Positions 50,931 to 61,080 of a stretch of 64,000 nucleotides of DNA are shown here, in pieces (within the stretch, counting starts at the first letter, position 1; each line of letters begins with the position of its first letter). The DNA comes from Phycisphaerales bacterium (GTDB lineage Bacteria > Planctomycetota > Phycisphaerae > Phycisphaerales > UBA1924). The stretch covers positions 186,001-250,000 of the forward strand of contig JADLFE010000046.1 in the NCBI GenBank assembly GCA_020845755.1, written 5' to 3'. The position numbers were made by a program, and so were the translations under genes. Below the pieces are notes generated by a model. It had not been told where the DNA came from and did not search any database. It saw only the letters and a program-made list of their open reading frames with translations.

Positions 50931-53900
50931 TCAGAGCGTCCTCTTGATTTCAACCTGCTTGTAGCACTCGAGGATGTCGCCTTCCTTGATGTCGTCGTAG
51001 CCGTCGATCTTCATGCCGCATTCCATGCCGGCCCGGACATCCTTGGCATCGTCCTTGAAGCGCTTGAGCTGGGCGAGGCGACGGTTGTTCTCGATGACGA
51101 TGCCGTTGCGGGTGACGCGGATGAGCTCGTCACGCTGCACGGTGCCATCGGTGACGTAGCAGCCGGCGATCGCACCAACCTTGCTGATCTTGAAGACCTG
51201 ACGCACTTCGGCGTGGCCCAGGACTTCCTGACGCAATTCGGGGGCGAGCAGGCCCTCGGCGGCCTTCTTGAGGTCGTCGGTGATGTGGTAGATGACCTCG
51301 TAGGTACGGATCTCGACGCCCTTCTGCTCGGCAAGCGAGCGGGCCTTGCCCGACGGGATGACGTTGAAGCCGATGATGATCGCCTTGGACGCATCGGCCA
51401 GGAGCACGTCGCTCTCGGTGATCCCGCCCACGGCCGCGTGGAGCACACGCACCTTGACCTCGCTGGTTCCGACCTTCTGGCACTCGTGGCGGAGCACGTC
51501 CACTGTTCCCTGCTCGGCGGCCTTGAGAACAACAAGGATTTCCTTGACGTCCGTTTCAGACATCTGCGAGAAGAGGTTGTCGAGCGTGACCTTGGGCTGG
51601 GCGAGTTGGGCCTCGCGCTCGCGGTGCCGGCGCTGCTCGGCGGCTTCCTGCGCCTTCTTCAGCGAATCGACAACATAGAAGCGATCGCCCGCATCGGAGA
51701 CCTCGTCAAGACCGGAAATCTGGACCGGCGCCGGCGGCTGGGCCTCGCGCACGCGCTGCCCACGATCGTCGGTGATGTCGCGGACACGCCCGAACGCACG
51801 CCCGGCAACGACAAAGTCGCCGACCTTCAGTGTGCCCTGCTGGATGAGCAGGTTGGCGACCGAGCCGCGACCTTCCTCGGTCTTGGCCTCGATGACCGTG
51901 CCGCGTGCATCGCCGCCAAAGTCACCCTTGAGTTCGAGGAGTTGGGCCTGGTAGTCGAGGGCTTCGAGCAGTTCCGTAATGCCCTGCCCGGTGGTGGCAC
52001 TGACGCGCACGATTTCCGTGTCGCCGCCCCATTCGGTGGGGGAGAGCCCGGCGTCGGCGAGTTGACGCAGCGTCTTTTGTATCTGCGGCTCGGTCGCGTC
52101 GGGGCGATCGATCTTATTGAGCGCCACGACGATGGGCACGCTCGCGGCCTTGGCGTGGTTGATCGACTCGATGGTCTGGGGCATCACGCCCTCGGGCGCG
52201 GACACGACCAGCACGACGACGTCGGTCATCTTGGCGCCACGCGAACGCATGGACGTGAAAGCCTCGTGACCCGGCGTATCGAGGAAGACGACTTCCTTCT
52301 TCTGGCCCTCGACTTCGATGGAAACGCGGAAGGCGCTGGTACGCTGCGTGATGCCGCCCGCCTCGCCCGCGGCCACGTTGGCGTTGCGGATCTTGTCGAG
52401 TAGCGATGTCTTGCCGTGGTCGACATGCCCGAGGATGGTGACGACCGGCCCGCGGGCTCGCTCGTCGATCTTCTCTCGGCCTTCGAAGGCCTGGCTGACG
52501 ACTTCTTCGGCCGTCTTGCGCTCGGTCACGACAAGATCGATATCGAAATCGATCATGATCTCCTGGGCTTTGGCGGGATCGATACCGGAGTTGATCGTGG
52601 CGGGGATGCCCATCAGGAACAACTTCTTGACGATCTCGGCGCCCTTGACGCCGGTCACTTCGGAGAGGTCCTTGATCGTGAAGGGAGCCGCGATGGCGAC
52701 GCGGCCCTCGGCGGCCTCGTCGTCGCCCGAGCCGGAGCCGGCTTGTTTCTTCATGTCCTGACGGCGCTTCTTGAGGTAGCCGCCGGAACGGAGAAGTCGC
52801 GCCTCACGCTCGATGAGATCCTGCTCGCTGAAAATGCCCGCTGTCTTGCCGACCCATTCGTCGCCGCTGGAAGCCCGACGACGATCGGGCACGCCCGTCC
52901 CGGTTGATCGCTTGTTGTTGCTGGCCGGGCCGCCGGTCTTGCGACGCGGGGAGCGACCGCGGTCATCGTCTTCGGCGCCGCCGGGTCCTCGTGCCGCGCC
53001 GCCACCAACACGCCCGCCGGGACGCCCGATGGTGGTGGGGCCGCCCGGAGGCCCGCCCGGTCCGGGGGCTCGCCTCGGGCGCGGTGCTTCGATGACTTCA
53101 GGGGCTTCGACACGCACGACCTTCGGCCCGCTGAGTTTGACCTGCGTTGGCACCGAAAGGCGCGGTCCGGCCGGTGCAATGACCGTCGGACGAGTTGGGA
53201 CGTTCATCGGGGCCGGGGTCACGCTGCGCGGCGGGACCGGCGGGCGCGCATACGCGGCCGGCTTGGCCTCTGCCGGAACGCTCCCGTCGCCCTGACTGGT
53301 TGATGGTTGGGTCGTGAGTGGTGCTGGCGATGCCGCGATGGGAGCGACAGATCGCGATTCGGCCTTTGTCTCCGCGGTCGCTTCGATGCGTGGCTCCGGC
53401 TTGGGCTCAGACTTGGGAACCGCGGGCGGAACGATCTTGGCCGCCGGGGGCGGAGCGCTGTGCGAGGCCGCGGGCGCGACGGGAGCCTGGATCGGGGGCA
53501 TCACACTCGGAGTCTGTGCCGGAGCAACAGGAGCGGTGTGCGTGACCGTGATCTTCGCCTCAATGGGCGCGTGGGGAGTGGCCGCGGGCGTCACCGCCGC
53601 GGGACGCAGACGCACCGGATCGACTTTGATCGGCTCTGGCCTGGATGGATGCGGCGCTGGATGGGCGGGAGCCGCGACCGTGGTTACGGCGGCGTGTGCG
53701 TCGTCGCCTTCCTTGTGACCGTCGGCGGTCTTCTTGCGCGCCTTGGCCTTGACCGCGGTCGGATCGACCTTCGCGGCAGTCTCGGTGGCGGCGGTGGCAT
53801 GGGCTCCGCCGTCGTTGGAGAACCACTCCCGGATGGTCTGCTCAAGACCCGCCGTGATGGTCGACATGTGGTTCTTCACCACGGACTCGGGGATCCCCTC

Positions 53901-54026
53901 CGCCTGGCACTTGGCCACGATGGCTTTGGATTCGATCCCGAGGTCTTTGGCGATTTCGAAAATGCGTCTGGCCAATGTCCGCTCCAACTCGTCGGACGGC
54001 AAAGCGCCGCCTCGACCCTGATCCAC
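50931..54026 (-). CDS. infB: Translation initiation factor IF-2
   Basis: IF-2 is the GTPase that delivers initiator tRNA to the 30S subunit. The 1031-residue protein has an N-terminal IF2-N helix ([22 protein letters not shown]) and a very long A/P/K-rich disordered region to about residue 400. The G domain follows near residue 532 ([38 protein letters not shown]), then domains II-IV ending with the beta-barrel [26 protein letters not shown] at 54026 is the start used; the IF2-N homology begins about 15 residues later. infB lies 82 bp after nusA. Confidence 0.97.
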   Translation of the reverse strand: MDQGRGGALPSDELERTLARRIFEIAKDLGIESKAIVAKCQAEGIPESVVKNHMSTITAGLEQTIREWFSNDGGAHATAATETAAKVDPTAVKAKARKKTADGHKEGDDAHAAVTTVAAPAHPAPHPSRPEPIKVDPVRLRPAAVTPAATPHAPIEAKITVTHTAPVAPAQTPSVMPPIQAPVAPAASHSAPPPAAKIVPPAVPKSEPKPEPRIEATAETKAESRSVAPIAASPAPLTTQPSTSQGDGSVPAEAKPAAYARPPVPPRSVTPAPMNVPTRPTVIAPAGPRLSVPTQVKLSGPKVVRVEAPEVIEAPRPRRAPGPGGPPGGPTTIGRPGGRVGGGAARGPGGAEDDDRGRSPRRKTGGPASNNKRSTGTGVPDRRRASSGDEWVGKTAGIFSEQDLIEREARLLRSGGYLKKRRQDMKKQAGSGSGDDEAAEGRVAIAAPFTIKDLSEVTGVKGAEIVKKLFLMGIPATINSGIDPAKAQEIMIDFDIDLVVTERKTAEEVVSQAFEGREKIDERARGPVVTILGHVDHGKTSLLDKIRNANVAAGEAGGITQRTSAFRVSIEVEGQKKEVVFLDTPGHEAFTSMRSRGAKMTDVVVLVVSAPEGVMPQTIESINHAKAASVPIVVALNKIDRPDATEPQIQKTLRQLADAGLSPTEWGGDTEIVRVSATTGQGITELLEALDYQAQLLELKGDFGGDARGTVIEAKTEEGRGSVANLLIQQGTLKVGDFVVAGRAFGRVRDITDDRGQRVREAQPPAPVQISGLDEVSDAGDRFYVVDSLKKAQEAAEQRRHREREAQLAQPKVTLDNLFSQMSETDVKEILVVLKAAEQGTVDVLRHECQKVGTSEVKVRVLHAAVGGITESDVLLADASKAIIIGFNVIPSGKARSLAEQKGVEIRTYEVIYHITDDLKKAAEGLLAPELRQEVLGHAEVRQVFKISKVGAIAGCYVTDGTVQRDELIRVTRNGIVIENNRRLAQLKRFKDDAKDVRAGMECGMKIDGYDDIKEGDILECYKQVEIKRTL

Positions 54027-54108
54027 CGATCCGCTCTCTCACTCCCCGCACGACCCGCGGCCTCGAGCACCGCGGGGTTCACATCAACCCGTCACGCGAC
54101 GTTCCGCT

Positions 54109-55449
54109 TCATCCCTGTCCCAGAATGTCCGCTGCCCGCGCGTCGTCCGACGCGCCCGCCTCCGGCGCGCCCAGGATCGCGTCGGCCGCCTGATCGCCCG
54201 GCGTCGCGCCGCCCAGAAGCCTCGCGGCCGCGTCGGCCTGCTCCTTGGCCAGGCGGGCTTTTTCTTCCTTGTCCTTCTGCTGCTGCTCGGCGACCTCCTT
54301 GGCCTTGACCGAGGCACGCTCGACGGCGGCCTTGGCTGCGTCTTCGGTCAACTCCAGTTCGGTCATCAGCACGTCCACGCCGACTTCCTCGACGTCGAAC
54401 ACGCTGACCATACCGAGCGCGACAAGTTTGTCGACGTGCTTCTCGGTGATGCCCTCGATCTCCTGGAGGGTGGTCGACAGGGTGTCCAGCCCCTTCCCGT
54501 ATTCCTCGGGCGTCAGGATGTCGATGTCCCAGCCGGTAAGACGGGCCGCGAGGCGAACGTTCTGCCCGCGCTTCCCGATCGCCAGAGAGAGTTGATCGTC
54601 GCGCACCACAACGGTGGCACGCCCGAGCTCGAAGCACAGCGAGATCTCCGCGACCTCCGCCGGCTTGAGCGAATTCTGGATCAGGATCTGGCTGGACTCG
54701 TTCCACCGGACGATGTCGATCTTCTCACCGTTGAGTTCGTCGACGATGTTCTTGATTCGGCTGCCCCGAACGCCCACACACGCGCCAACGGCGTCGACCT
54801 TGGAGTCGACGCTGGAGACCGCGATCTTCGTGCGATAGCCCGCCTCACGCGCCATCGCCTTGATCTCGATGATCTTCTCCGAAACCTCGGGAACTTCTAC
54901 CTCAAAGAGTCGCTTGATAAAGTCCGGATGCCCGCGCGAAAGAACAATCTTGACCTGATTCCCCGCGTCACGAACGTCCAGGATCATGCAACGCACGCGA
55001 TCCCCGGGCTGGAATTGCTCGCCCGGGATCTGCTCGCTGGGAGGCATGAATGCCTCGCTGCGATCGACAGTCACGATCAGCGAACGGGCCTCGTAACGCT
55101 GCGCGGTCCCCGTGACGATCTCGCCGACTCGCTTGCTGAATTCCTCGAATACGCTCGCCCGCTCGTCGTCCCGGAATTTCTGGATCATGACCTGCTTGAA
55201 CGTCTGCGCGGCGATCCGCCCCAGCGCGGCCGGAGCCATCTCCAGCGGTGCACCGTGGCGGAAGAGCGTCAACTGCCCGGTGCTGGCATCAAGCGTGCAG
55301 GTGAATTCTTCGGTATCCAGCGTCTGGTAGTGCTTGCGAGCGGCGGAGACCATCGCCTGCTCGAGGTCGCGGACGAGGATCTGCTTGTCGATGTTCCGAT
55401 CCCGCGCGATGGAGTCGAGGATTCTCAGCATTTCGGTGGGGTTCATCAT
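54109..55449 (-). CDS. nusA: Transcription termination/antitermination factor NusA
   Basis: The protein carries the NusA N-terminal domain (MLRILDSIARDRNIDKQILVRDLEQAMVSAARKHY), S1 (GEIVTGTAQRYEARSLIVTVDRSEAFMP) and two KH domains (KIAVSSVDSKVDAVGACVGVRGSRIKNIVDELNGEKIDIVRW and GRATVVVRDDQLSLAIGKRGQNVRLAARLTGWDIDI). After about residue 340 an HhH-type domain and a Glu/Ala/Lys-rich tail follow. Total length is 446 residues. Two adjacent ATG codons begin the gene; 55449 is used. No rimP lies upstream, although it is often the first gene of this operon. The gap to fliM is 499 bp and contains a good promoter. Confidence 0.96.
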   Translation of the reverse strand: MMNPTEMLRILDSIARDRNIDKQILVRDLEQAMVSAARKHYQTLDTEEFTCTLDASTGQLTLFRHGAPLEMAPAALGRIAAQTFKQVMIQKFRDDERASVFEEFSKRVGEIVTGTAQRYEARSLIVTVDRSEAFMPPSEQIPGEQFQPGDRVRCMILDVRDAGNQVKIVLSRGHPDFIKRLFEVEVPEVSEKIIEIKAMAREAGYRTKIAVSSVDSKVDAVGACVGVRGSRIKNIVDELNGEKIDIVRWNESSQILIQNSLKPAEVAEISLCFELGRATVVVRDDQLSLAIGKRGQNVRLAARLTGWDIDILTPEEYGKGLDTLSTTLQEIEGITEKHVDKLVALGMVSVFDVEEVGVDVLMTELELTEDAAKAAVERASVKAKEVAEQQQKDKEEKARLAKEQADAAARLLGGATPGDQAADAILGAPEAGASDDARAADILGQG

Positions 55450-55948
55450 GTCGCATACTCCAGATTGTCGGTTTGTCGAGATGTCGGTCAGAAACACTGC
55501 GTGAAGTTGATCAATGCACGGGACTGCTCGGATCGCCCCCAAAAACACCGAAGCCACCGGCGGCTTCCGCACGCCCGTGGCCCCGAATCCTGCTCCGCCC
55601 GATCGCGACGCCTCAAATGGGCGCGAACGGGTCGAACTCTTTGGGTTCAGCGCATCGGAGCCACCTCCGAGCAAGGACCCAAAGGCCCGAGCGGTCCATC
55701 GGCCGCGATGCGACCGATCCACGTGGTGGACCGCTTACCGAGCATGGTTCGTGACTGCGTTCATGGGTTCCGCCTGTCAAACAACCACCCCGGGCTACCA
55801 CGCCCAGGGACACCCAACATTATTCAGACAAACCACGCTGGGTCAATCGTCCGGGCCGGGTGAATCACGATCACCACCCACGATTTCGCCCGGGTGAGTA
55901 ACCGGCGAAAGATGCGCAAAGTTCGTGTTCACGCCCGGAAACGGGGGT
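55450..55948. other. 499-bp gap between nusA and fliM
   Basis: No gene was recognised. The gap holds the promoter at 55819-55846, a small hairpin near 55554-55572 (GAAGCC/GGCTTC), and about 370 nt of leader up to nusA. Long leaders before nusA can carry regulatory RNA, but no known fold was recognised by eye. Confidence 0.5.
55819..55846 (-). promoter_or_regulatory. Promoter of the nusA-infB operon
   Basis: TTGACC (55846-55841) and AATAAT (55824-55819) are separated by 16 bp on the minus strand. AATAAT matches the -10 consensus in five of six positions. Transcription would start near 55812 and produce a leader of about 360 nt before nusA. Confidence 0.75.
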
Positions 55949-56965
55949 CTACACGCGGTCATCAGGACCGACCGCCCGAACGATCCGCAGGGCCCGATTT
56001 CCGCGGTATTGCCCCACGTTCGCCAAGAATTTCTTCTCCCCCTCGACCGCCAGCACGATCGGCGTGGTGGACAACTTCTCCGTCGTGATCACGTCGCCGG
56101 GGGTCATCGACATCAGGTCCGACAGGGTGATCGTCGTCTCCGCCAGAACACCCGTGACCTCGAGCGGAGCGCGGGTCAATGTCCCGGTGATCTGAGCGGC
56201 GGCGGCGTCGCTCTTCTGATTCTGTGCTGCCGCGAACCAGTTCTGAGAACTCAGATCCTCGACCACCGGCTCGATGACGTTGTACGGAATGCACAGGTTC
56301 ATCGTGCCCGCGCGGTTGTTCATCTTCACTTCAAAGCCAACGACGACCACCACCTCGTTGGGAGGCACGATCTGCACCAACTGCGGGTTGCTCTCGGTCG
56401 CCGAGATCGTAAACGTCAGGTGCTTGACGCCCGCCCACGCCTCGGAGAGGGCGGCAAGCCCCCGGTTGGTCACGTTGCTGATGAGGCGTGTCTCGATCAA
56501 CGTCATGGGCCGCTGCGGGATGAAAAGGTCTTGGCTGTTGCCGCCCAGCAGGCGGTCAATGATCGGGTAGATGATGAGCGGGCTGATCTCCATGCACATC
56601 TGCCCCTCGAGCGCGTCGGTCTTGAGCAGATTGAAACTGGTCGGGTTGGGCAGGCCCGAGATGAACTCCGAATAGGTCATCTGCTCGCAGGTCGCGACGC
56701 GGACCTCCACGATCGTGCGCAGGAAGCCCGAGAGCGACGCACCAAAGTTCCGCGCGAACGCCTCGTGCAGCGTCTGGAGCGAACGCATCTGGTCCTTGCT
56801 GACTCGCTCGGGCCGCTTGAAGTCGTAGTTCTTGATCTCGAGCGTGGAGGGATCGATGTTGCGGCGGGTGAAGATCGTCGCCTGCGGCTTCTCGACCGTC
56901 TGCGGCGTCTCCGCGACCGCCGATAGCAGTGCGTCTACTTCACTTTGATCTAGCACGTCCGCCAT
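55949..56965 (-). CDS. fliM: Flagellar motor switch protein FliM
   Basis: The ATG at 56965 begins MADVLDQSEVDALLSAV, the N-terminal CheY-P binding segment (L-x-Q-x-E-I/V-D-A-L-L). The middle domain contains LSGFLRTIVEVRVATCEQMTY and the C-terminal SpoA-like domain includes AGTMNLCIPYNVIEPVVEDL and APLEVTGVLAETTITLSDLM. FliM with FliG and FliN forms the rotor switch and sets rotation direction. Length is 338 residues, as usual. An ATG at 56986 would add seven residues. No fliN or other flagellar gene is adjacent. It is divergent from dsbD. Confidence 0.97.
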   Translation of the reverse strand: MADVLDQSEVDALLSAVAETPQTVEKPQATIFTRRNIDPSTLEIKNYDFKRPERVSKDQMRSLQTLHEAFARNFGASLSGFLRTIVEVRVATCEQMTYSEFISGLPNPTSFNLLKTDALEGQMCMEISPLIIYPIIDRLLGGNSQDLFIPQRPMTLIETRLISNVTNRGLAALSEAWAGVKHLTFTISATESNPQLVQIVPPNEVVVVVGFEVKMNNRAGTMNLCIPYNVIEPVVEDLSSQNWFAAAQNQKSDAAAAQITGTLTRAPLEVTGVLAETTITLSDLMSMTPGDVITTEKLSTTPIVLAVEGEKKFLANVGQYRGNRALRIVRAVGPDDRV

Positions 56966-57104
56966 GCGCGCCTGGCTCCCGTCCAAAGTCCATGTCGGTT
57001 ATCGACCGACGACCACTCATGCCTTGAACCAAACAAAGTCCAACCCGCCTCTTGCCGCATCTCGGTCTGCGAACCTATCCGCGGGCGGGGCCATACGGTT
57101 ATGC

Positions 57105-59090
57105 ATGACGACCGTCGCTTTGCCCACGGCCAGGAACGCTCCATTGACGTGGATGCTCTCGCTGATGATGCCGCTGATGGCGGTGTTGGCGGTCGTGTGG
57201 ATACCGACCAGGGCGGCCGCCCAGCCCCAGGTCGTGGATGTCTCGGTGACGCCCATGCGGAGCGAGGTCACTCCAGGCGACCAACTCGCGATCGCGGTCG
57301 TGCTCGATCACAAAAATGGCTGGCACACCAATCCCGACAAGCCGGTGGTGCCCAAGTCATGGCAGGGGTTATTCGATCCCATCCCAACCGCGATCACGTT
57401 CAAGGCGCCCGGCGGGGTGACCGTTCGAGAAACCCAATTTCCGCCGACGCACACGATCAGCGTCGATCTGGTGGGGAGCGGCAAGCCCGAGCCGTACGCA
57501 GTGTTCGAGGGCAATGCCGTCGTGTATGTGCCCATCGAAATCGCCAAGGACGCCAGCGGCGAACTTGTCATCCCCATCACGGTTGATTTTCAGGCGTGCG
57601 ACGACAAGGTGTGCATGCCGCCGGAGACGCTCGAATTGTCGGTGACGCTCAGAGTCGATCCCGCGGCTGGCAAGGATGTCGCCGACGCATCGCTGTTCGC
57701 GGCGTTTGACGCGAAGGTGTTTGAGAAACCGGCAGATCCAAGCCCGCCCGCGACCGATCAGACTCCGAGGTCGGGCGATTCCCTATCCACCGATGCCGTC
57801 TTTGATCTCTTCGGTCTGCGTTTCAGCTCGGGCAACACGCTCGTCGTCCTGCTCTTTTCTGCCCTGGGCGGTTTCATTCTCAACCTGATGCCGTGCGTGC
57901 TCCCGCTCATCCCCATCAAGATCTTCGCGATCCAACAGGCGGCCGGCGAGCACGCCGGTCGGCGCGTGCAACTGGGCCTCGCCATGTTCCTTGGCGTCGT
58001 GTCGTTCTGGGCTGCGCTGGCGGTGCTGATCGTCTCGCTCAAGTTCTTCTCCGCGACCAACGAACTCTTCGGCAACGCGACCTTCCAACTCTGTGTCGGC
58101 CTGTTCATCATCGCGATGGCGGTGGGGATGATGGGCGTTTTCACGCTCAACCTTCCGCAGGGCTTGTACGCGATCCAGCCGCGCCACGACACCCTCCACG
58201 GGTCGTTCCTCTTCGGCGTGATGACGGCGCTGCTCGGCACGCCATGCTTTGGGCCCTTCGCGGCGTCGGGAGTGTCGTGGGCGACGCAGCAGTCGTCGGT
58301 GCTGGCGTTCTCGGTGTTCTTTGCCGTGGGCGTGGGGATGGCCCTGCCATATCTGGTGCTCACGATCTGGCCGAAACTGATCTCGTTCATCCCGCGCACC
58401 GGGCCGGCGAGCGACCTCATCAAGCAGGTGCTCTCGCTCATCATGGCGGCGTTCGGCGTGTACTTCACGGGTGTCGCTGTCAAGACGTTCATCGCCGAAT
58501 CGCCCTACCTCGGCAAGACCATCGAGTGGTGGTTCGTTTTCGCGATCGCGCTGGGGACCGCGTTGTGGCTGGTCTTCCGCGCGTTCAAGATCACCAAGAG
58601 CGCGGGCGCGAGACTGGCGGCGCTCTTCATCGCCGTCGGCATCGCTGGAAGCAGTTTCTGGTGGGCCGACCGATTGACCAGCATCGCGCGTGCGCAGTCA
58701 GAAGACGGCCTGTGGCGCGACTACGAGCCCGAGGCGTATCAGAAAGCCCTCGCCGAGGGCAAGGTCGTCATCGCCGACTTTACCGCGACATGGTGCCTCA
58801 ACTGCCAGACACTCAAGGCGACAGTCCTCGGGACCCAGCAGGTGCGCGAGGCGATCAAGCAGCCCGGCGTGGTCGCTTTCGAGGTCGATCTCTCGAGCAA
58901 GAAGGCCCCCGGCTGGGCCCTGCTCAAGGAACTCAACGAGCCGGGTATCCCGCTCCTGGCCATCCGCGGCCCGGGGTACGCATCCCCTTGGAAAAGCAAC
59001 GCGTATAACCCCTCACAGGTCGTGGATGCGATCGCGGCCGCCCGGGGCCAAACCTCACAGTCGGCAAGCTCGGCACAGGCGGGTCGTTGA
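57105..59090 (+). CDS. dsbD: Thiol:disulfide interchange protein DsbD
   Basis: DsbD moves electrons from cytoplasmic thioredoxin across the membrane to periplasmic reductases. The ATG at 57105 gives a signal peptide and a 661-residue protein in three parts. First is an N-terminal immunoglobulin-like domain with its Cys pair in ACDDKVC. Next is an eight-helix membrane domain, with its Cys pair in LMPCVLPL and GTPCFGPF. Last, from about residue 540, is a thioredoxin domain whose active site is TWCLNCQT (Cys-Leu-Asn-Cys near residue 565). All six functional cysteines are present. A terminator-like hairpin follows the stop. Confidence 0.96.
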   Translation: MTTVALPTARNAPLTWMLSLMMPLMAVLAVVWIPTRAAAQPQVVDVSVTPMRSEVTPGDQLAIAVVLDHKNGWHTNPDKPVVPKSWQGLFDPIPTAITFKAPGGVTVRETQFPPTHTISVDLVGSGKPEPYAVFEGNAVVYVPIEIAKDASGELVIPITVDFQACDDKVCMPPETLELSVTLRVDPAAGKDVADASLFAAFDAKVFEKPADPSPPATDQTPRSGDSLSTDAVFDLFGLRFSSGNTLVVLLFSALGGFILNLMPCVLPLIPIKIFAIQQAAGEHAGRRVQLGLAMFLGVVSFWAALAVLIVSLKFFSATNELFGNATFQLCVGLFIIAMAVGMMGVFTLNLPQGLYAIQPRHDTLHGSFLFGVMTALLGTPCFGPFAASGVSWATQQSSVLAFSVFFAVGVGMALPYLVLTIWPKLISFIPRTGPASDLIKQVLSLIMAAFGVYFTGVAVKTFIAESPYLGKTIEWWFVFAIALGTALWLVFRAFKITKSAGARLAALFIAVGIAGSSFWWADRLTSIARAQSEDGLWRDYEPEAYQKALAEGKVVIADFTATWCLNCQTLKATVLGTQQVREAIKQPGVVAFEVDLSSKKAPGWALLKELNEPGIPLLAIRGPGYASPWKSNAYNPSQVVDAIAAARGQTSQSASSAQAGR

Positions 59091-59122
59091 CTCCCGCCGA
59101 GTGCCTTCCTAGGTTCATGTCC

Positions 59123-59160
59123 CCGGTTGGGACGCCGATTCAGACGGTCCCAACCGGTTT
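59123..59160 (+). terminator. Terminator-like hairpin after dsbD
   Basis: An 11-bp perfect stem (CCGGTTGGGAC/GTCCCAACCGG) with a 13-nt loop is followed by TTT only, so the U-run is short. It lies 32 bp after the dsbD stop and just before tRNA-Gly. Confidence 0.6.
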
Positions 59161-59168
59161 GACATCCC

Positions 59169-59240
59169 GCGGGCGTAGCTCAGTGGTAGAGCGCTACCTT
59201 GCCAAGGTAGAAGTCGAGGGTTCAAGTCCCTTCGCCCGCT
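59169..59240 (+). tRNA. tRNA-Gly(GCC)
   Basis: The acceptor GCGGGCG pairs with CGCCCGC, and U73 is the discriminator as expected for tRNA-Gly. The D arm is GCTC...GAGC. The anticodon stem CTACC/GGTAG encloses TTGCCAA, giving GCC. The T arm carries GTTCAAGTC. CCA is not encoded. Confidence 0.96.
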
Positions 59241-59369
59241 TTCGCGGCCCGGCCAGTCCGGGCCGTGTTTGTTTTTGGGTTGTTCTTCTGGCGCGAGCCG
59301 CGACGACCACCGCGCCAGCCCGTTCGGGCGACGAGCGTTCTCTCGACCTGAAATTCACGTGAGGGGAAG

Positions 59370-59443
59370 CATCCCCGACAGGAGTCGAACCTGTAACCTC
59401 TGCCTTCGGAGGGCAGCGCTCTATCCAGTTGAGCTACGGGGAC
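59370..59443 (-). tRNA. tRNA-Arg(CCG)
   Basis: On the minus strand GTCCCCG pairs with CGGGGAT (first pair a G-T wobble) and the discriminator is G. The anticodon stem CTGCC/GGCAG encloses CTCCGAA, giving CCG. The D and T arms are regular (GCTC...GAGC and ACAGG-TTCGACT-CCTGT). CCA is not encoded. Confidence 0.94.
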
Positions 59444-59558
59444 GTGGATTTTCAGCCGCGACGTGTGCCGCTGCCGCGCATCCTACGATCGCTCCGCCCA
59501 GCGGGCAATACGCCCCGCCAATCACACCTCAAACCCGCCGCCCACGACGCCACACGCC

Positions 59559-60830
59559 GTGACCCACGCCACCAACCCAGCCCCGGCAGGTAGCCAGATC
59601 GGCCGCCCGGCCTCCGCCGCCGCACCACTGAACGCGGTCCTGGCCATCACGTTCATCAGCAGCATTGGCACCGGCGTCGTCACCAACGGCGTCTTCTTCC
59701 TCACCAAGTCGGGCTTCGGCTTCTCCGACATCGACAACTATTGGCTGGCGTTGGCTCTGGGTGTCACGTACATCCTCGCGGCCAGGTTCTCGCACGCCGC
59801 GGTCGAGTTCCTCAATCGGCGCGGACTCTCCACCCGCGGCGTGATGGTGTGGACACTCTCGCTCATGGGCGCGCTCAGCGTGCTCCCGCACATCGCGACG
59901 CGAATCGGCCCCTCGGCCTCGTGGCTGGTGTGGGCAATGGTCGTGCTCTACAGCCCGCTGACTGGCGTGCTGTGGCCCGTGGTCGAGAGTTTCTTGTCTG
60001 GGGCGCGGCAGGGCGAAGAACTGCGCAAGGCCGCGGGAATCTGGAACGCGACATGGTCGGGCGCGATCATCGTCTCCTACTTCGGCATGTCGGGGTTGGT
60101 CGAGAAATGGCCGTCGATCGTGGTGCTGGTGCTGGGTGTAATGCACGTGATAACGCTGTTCTGGGTGATGAAACTCCAGCACGAACCCGGGGCCCACGCG
60201 CCGGAGCACCACGAGCCGCACCCGCCGATCTACACGACGCTGCTCACCACGTTTCGCACGCTCCTTCCCACGGGCTACATCATGCTGAGCGCGATGTCGC
60301 CCTACTTGCCCGGCGCGATGCAGCGCATGGGCGTGGGCGCGACCGCCGCCGTGCAGCTCGCGGCGTCGTGGCTGGTGGCGCGAGCGATCACGTTCTGGCT
60401 GATGGGGCGTGCGCAGTCGTGGCACGGCCAGTGGTGGCCGGCGGTGGTGGGGGCGACGCTCGTGTTCGCCGGCTTTGGTGTCACGGTGGTAACGCCCGGG
60501 TTCCTCGCCGGAAACGCAGGCGTTACGCTGCAGGTCGCCGGACTTGTCGTGTTCGGCGTCGGCATGGCGATCGTGTATTCCGGCGCGGTGTACTACGCGC
60601 TCGAAGTTGGGCGTGCGGAGGTCGAGGCCGGCGGCACGCACGAATCGCTGGTCGGTGTCGGCTACACCATCGGCCCGCTTTGCCCGCTCCTGGCCGAACT
60701 CGCCAAGCAGCGCGGCATGCTCGCGCCCGAGCGATTCGAGGTCGCGGTCTTTGGCGCGGCTGGTGCCGTGTCTCTCACCATGGCGGCGGTTGTGGCAGGC
60801 CAGATCATGCGCCACAGGCGACAGCCATAA
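59559..60830 (+). CDS. Major facilitator superfamily transporter
   Basis: The 423-residue protein has about twelve hydrophobic segments. The MFS loop 2-3 signature is loose here (EFLNRRGLSTRGVMVW), with a central charged loop near residue 210 (KLQHEPGAHAPEHHEPHPP). The GTG at 59559 is taken as start because homology and the first helix follow directly (PLNAVLAITFISSIGTGVVTNGVFF). A longer frame reaches back to 59463, near the tRNA. The substrate is unknown. The gene stands alone between tRNA genes and the S41 protease. Confidence 0.75.
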   Translation: MTHATNPAPAGSQIGRPASAAAPLNAVLAITFISSIGTGVVTNGVFFLTKSGFGFSDIDNYWLALALGVTYILAARFSHAAVEFLNRRGLSTRGVMVWTLSLMGALSVLPHIATRIGPSASWLVWAMVVLYSPLTGVLWPVVESFLSGARQGEELRKAAGIWNATWSGAIIVSYFGMSGLVEKWPSIVVLVLGVMHVITLFWVMKLQHEPGAHAPEHHEPHPPIYTTLLTTFRTLLPTGYIMLSAMSPYLPGAMQRMGVGATAAVQLAASWLVARAITFWLMGRAQSWHGQWWPAVVGATLVFAGFGVTVVTPGFLAGNAGVTLQVAGLVVFGVGMAIVYSGAVYYALEVGRAEVEAGGTHESLVGVGYTIGPLCPLLAELAKQRGMLAPERFEVAVFGAAGAVSLTMAAVVAGQIMRHRRQP

Positions 60831-61080
60831 TCAAGATGACTTGGTCCGCTGATCGTTGCTCCGAGTTTTCGGAGTCTGGAACCGGATTCCACGCGAACCC
60901 AAAGAGGTCGGCGGGCGTCCGATATGATGGTGTTCGCTACGCCGGGCGCAAGTTTGACTTGCACGGCGGCATTCGGTTGAGTGCCGAACGCTATTGGTCC
61001 GATGCTGGGACGAGATTTCGCACGGCACGCGGTTTCCGGGCACGCGTCAGGACGACGCCGCGAGGTCGATGGAGGTGAGC

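Noticed and set aside
60857-60872. CTCCGA-GTTT-TCGGAG hairpin after the MFS gene
   Set aside because: The stem is short and is followed by CTGG with no U-run. It may be weakly structured but is not a convincing intrinsic terminator.
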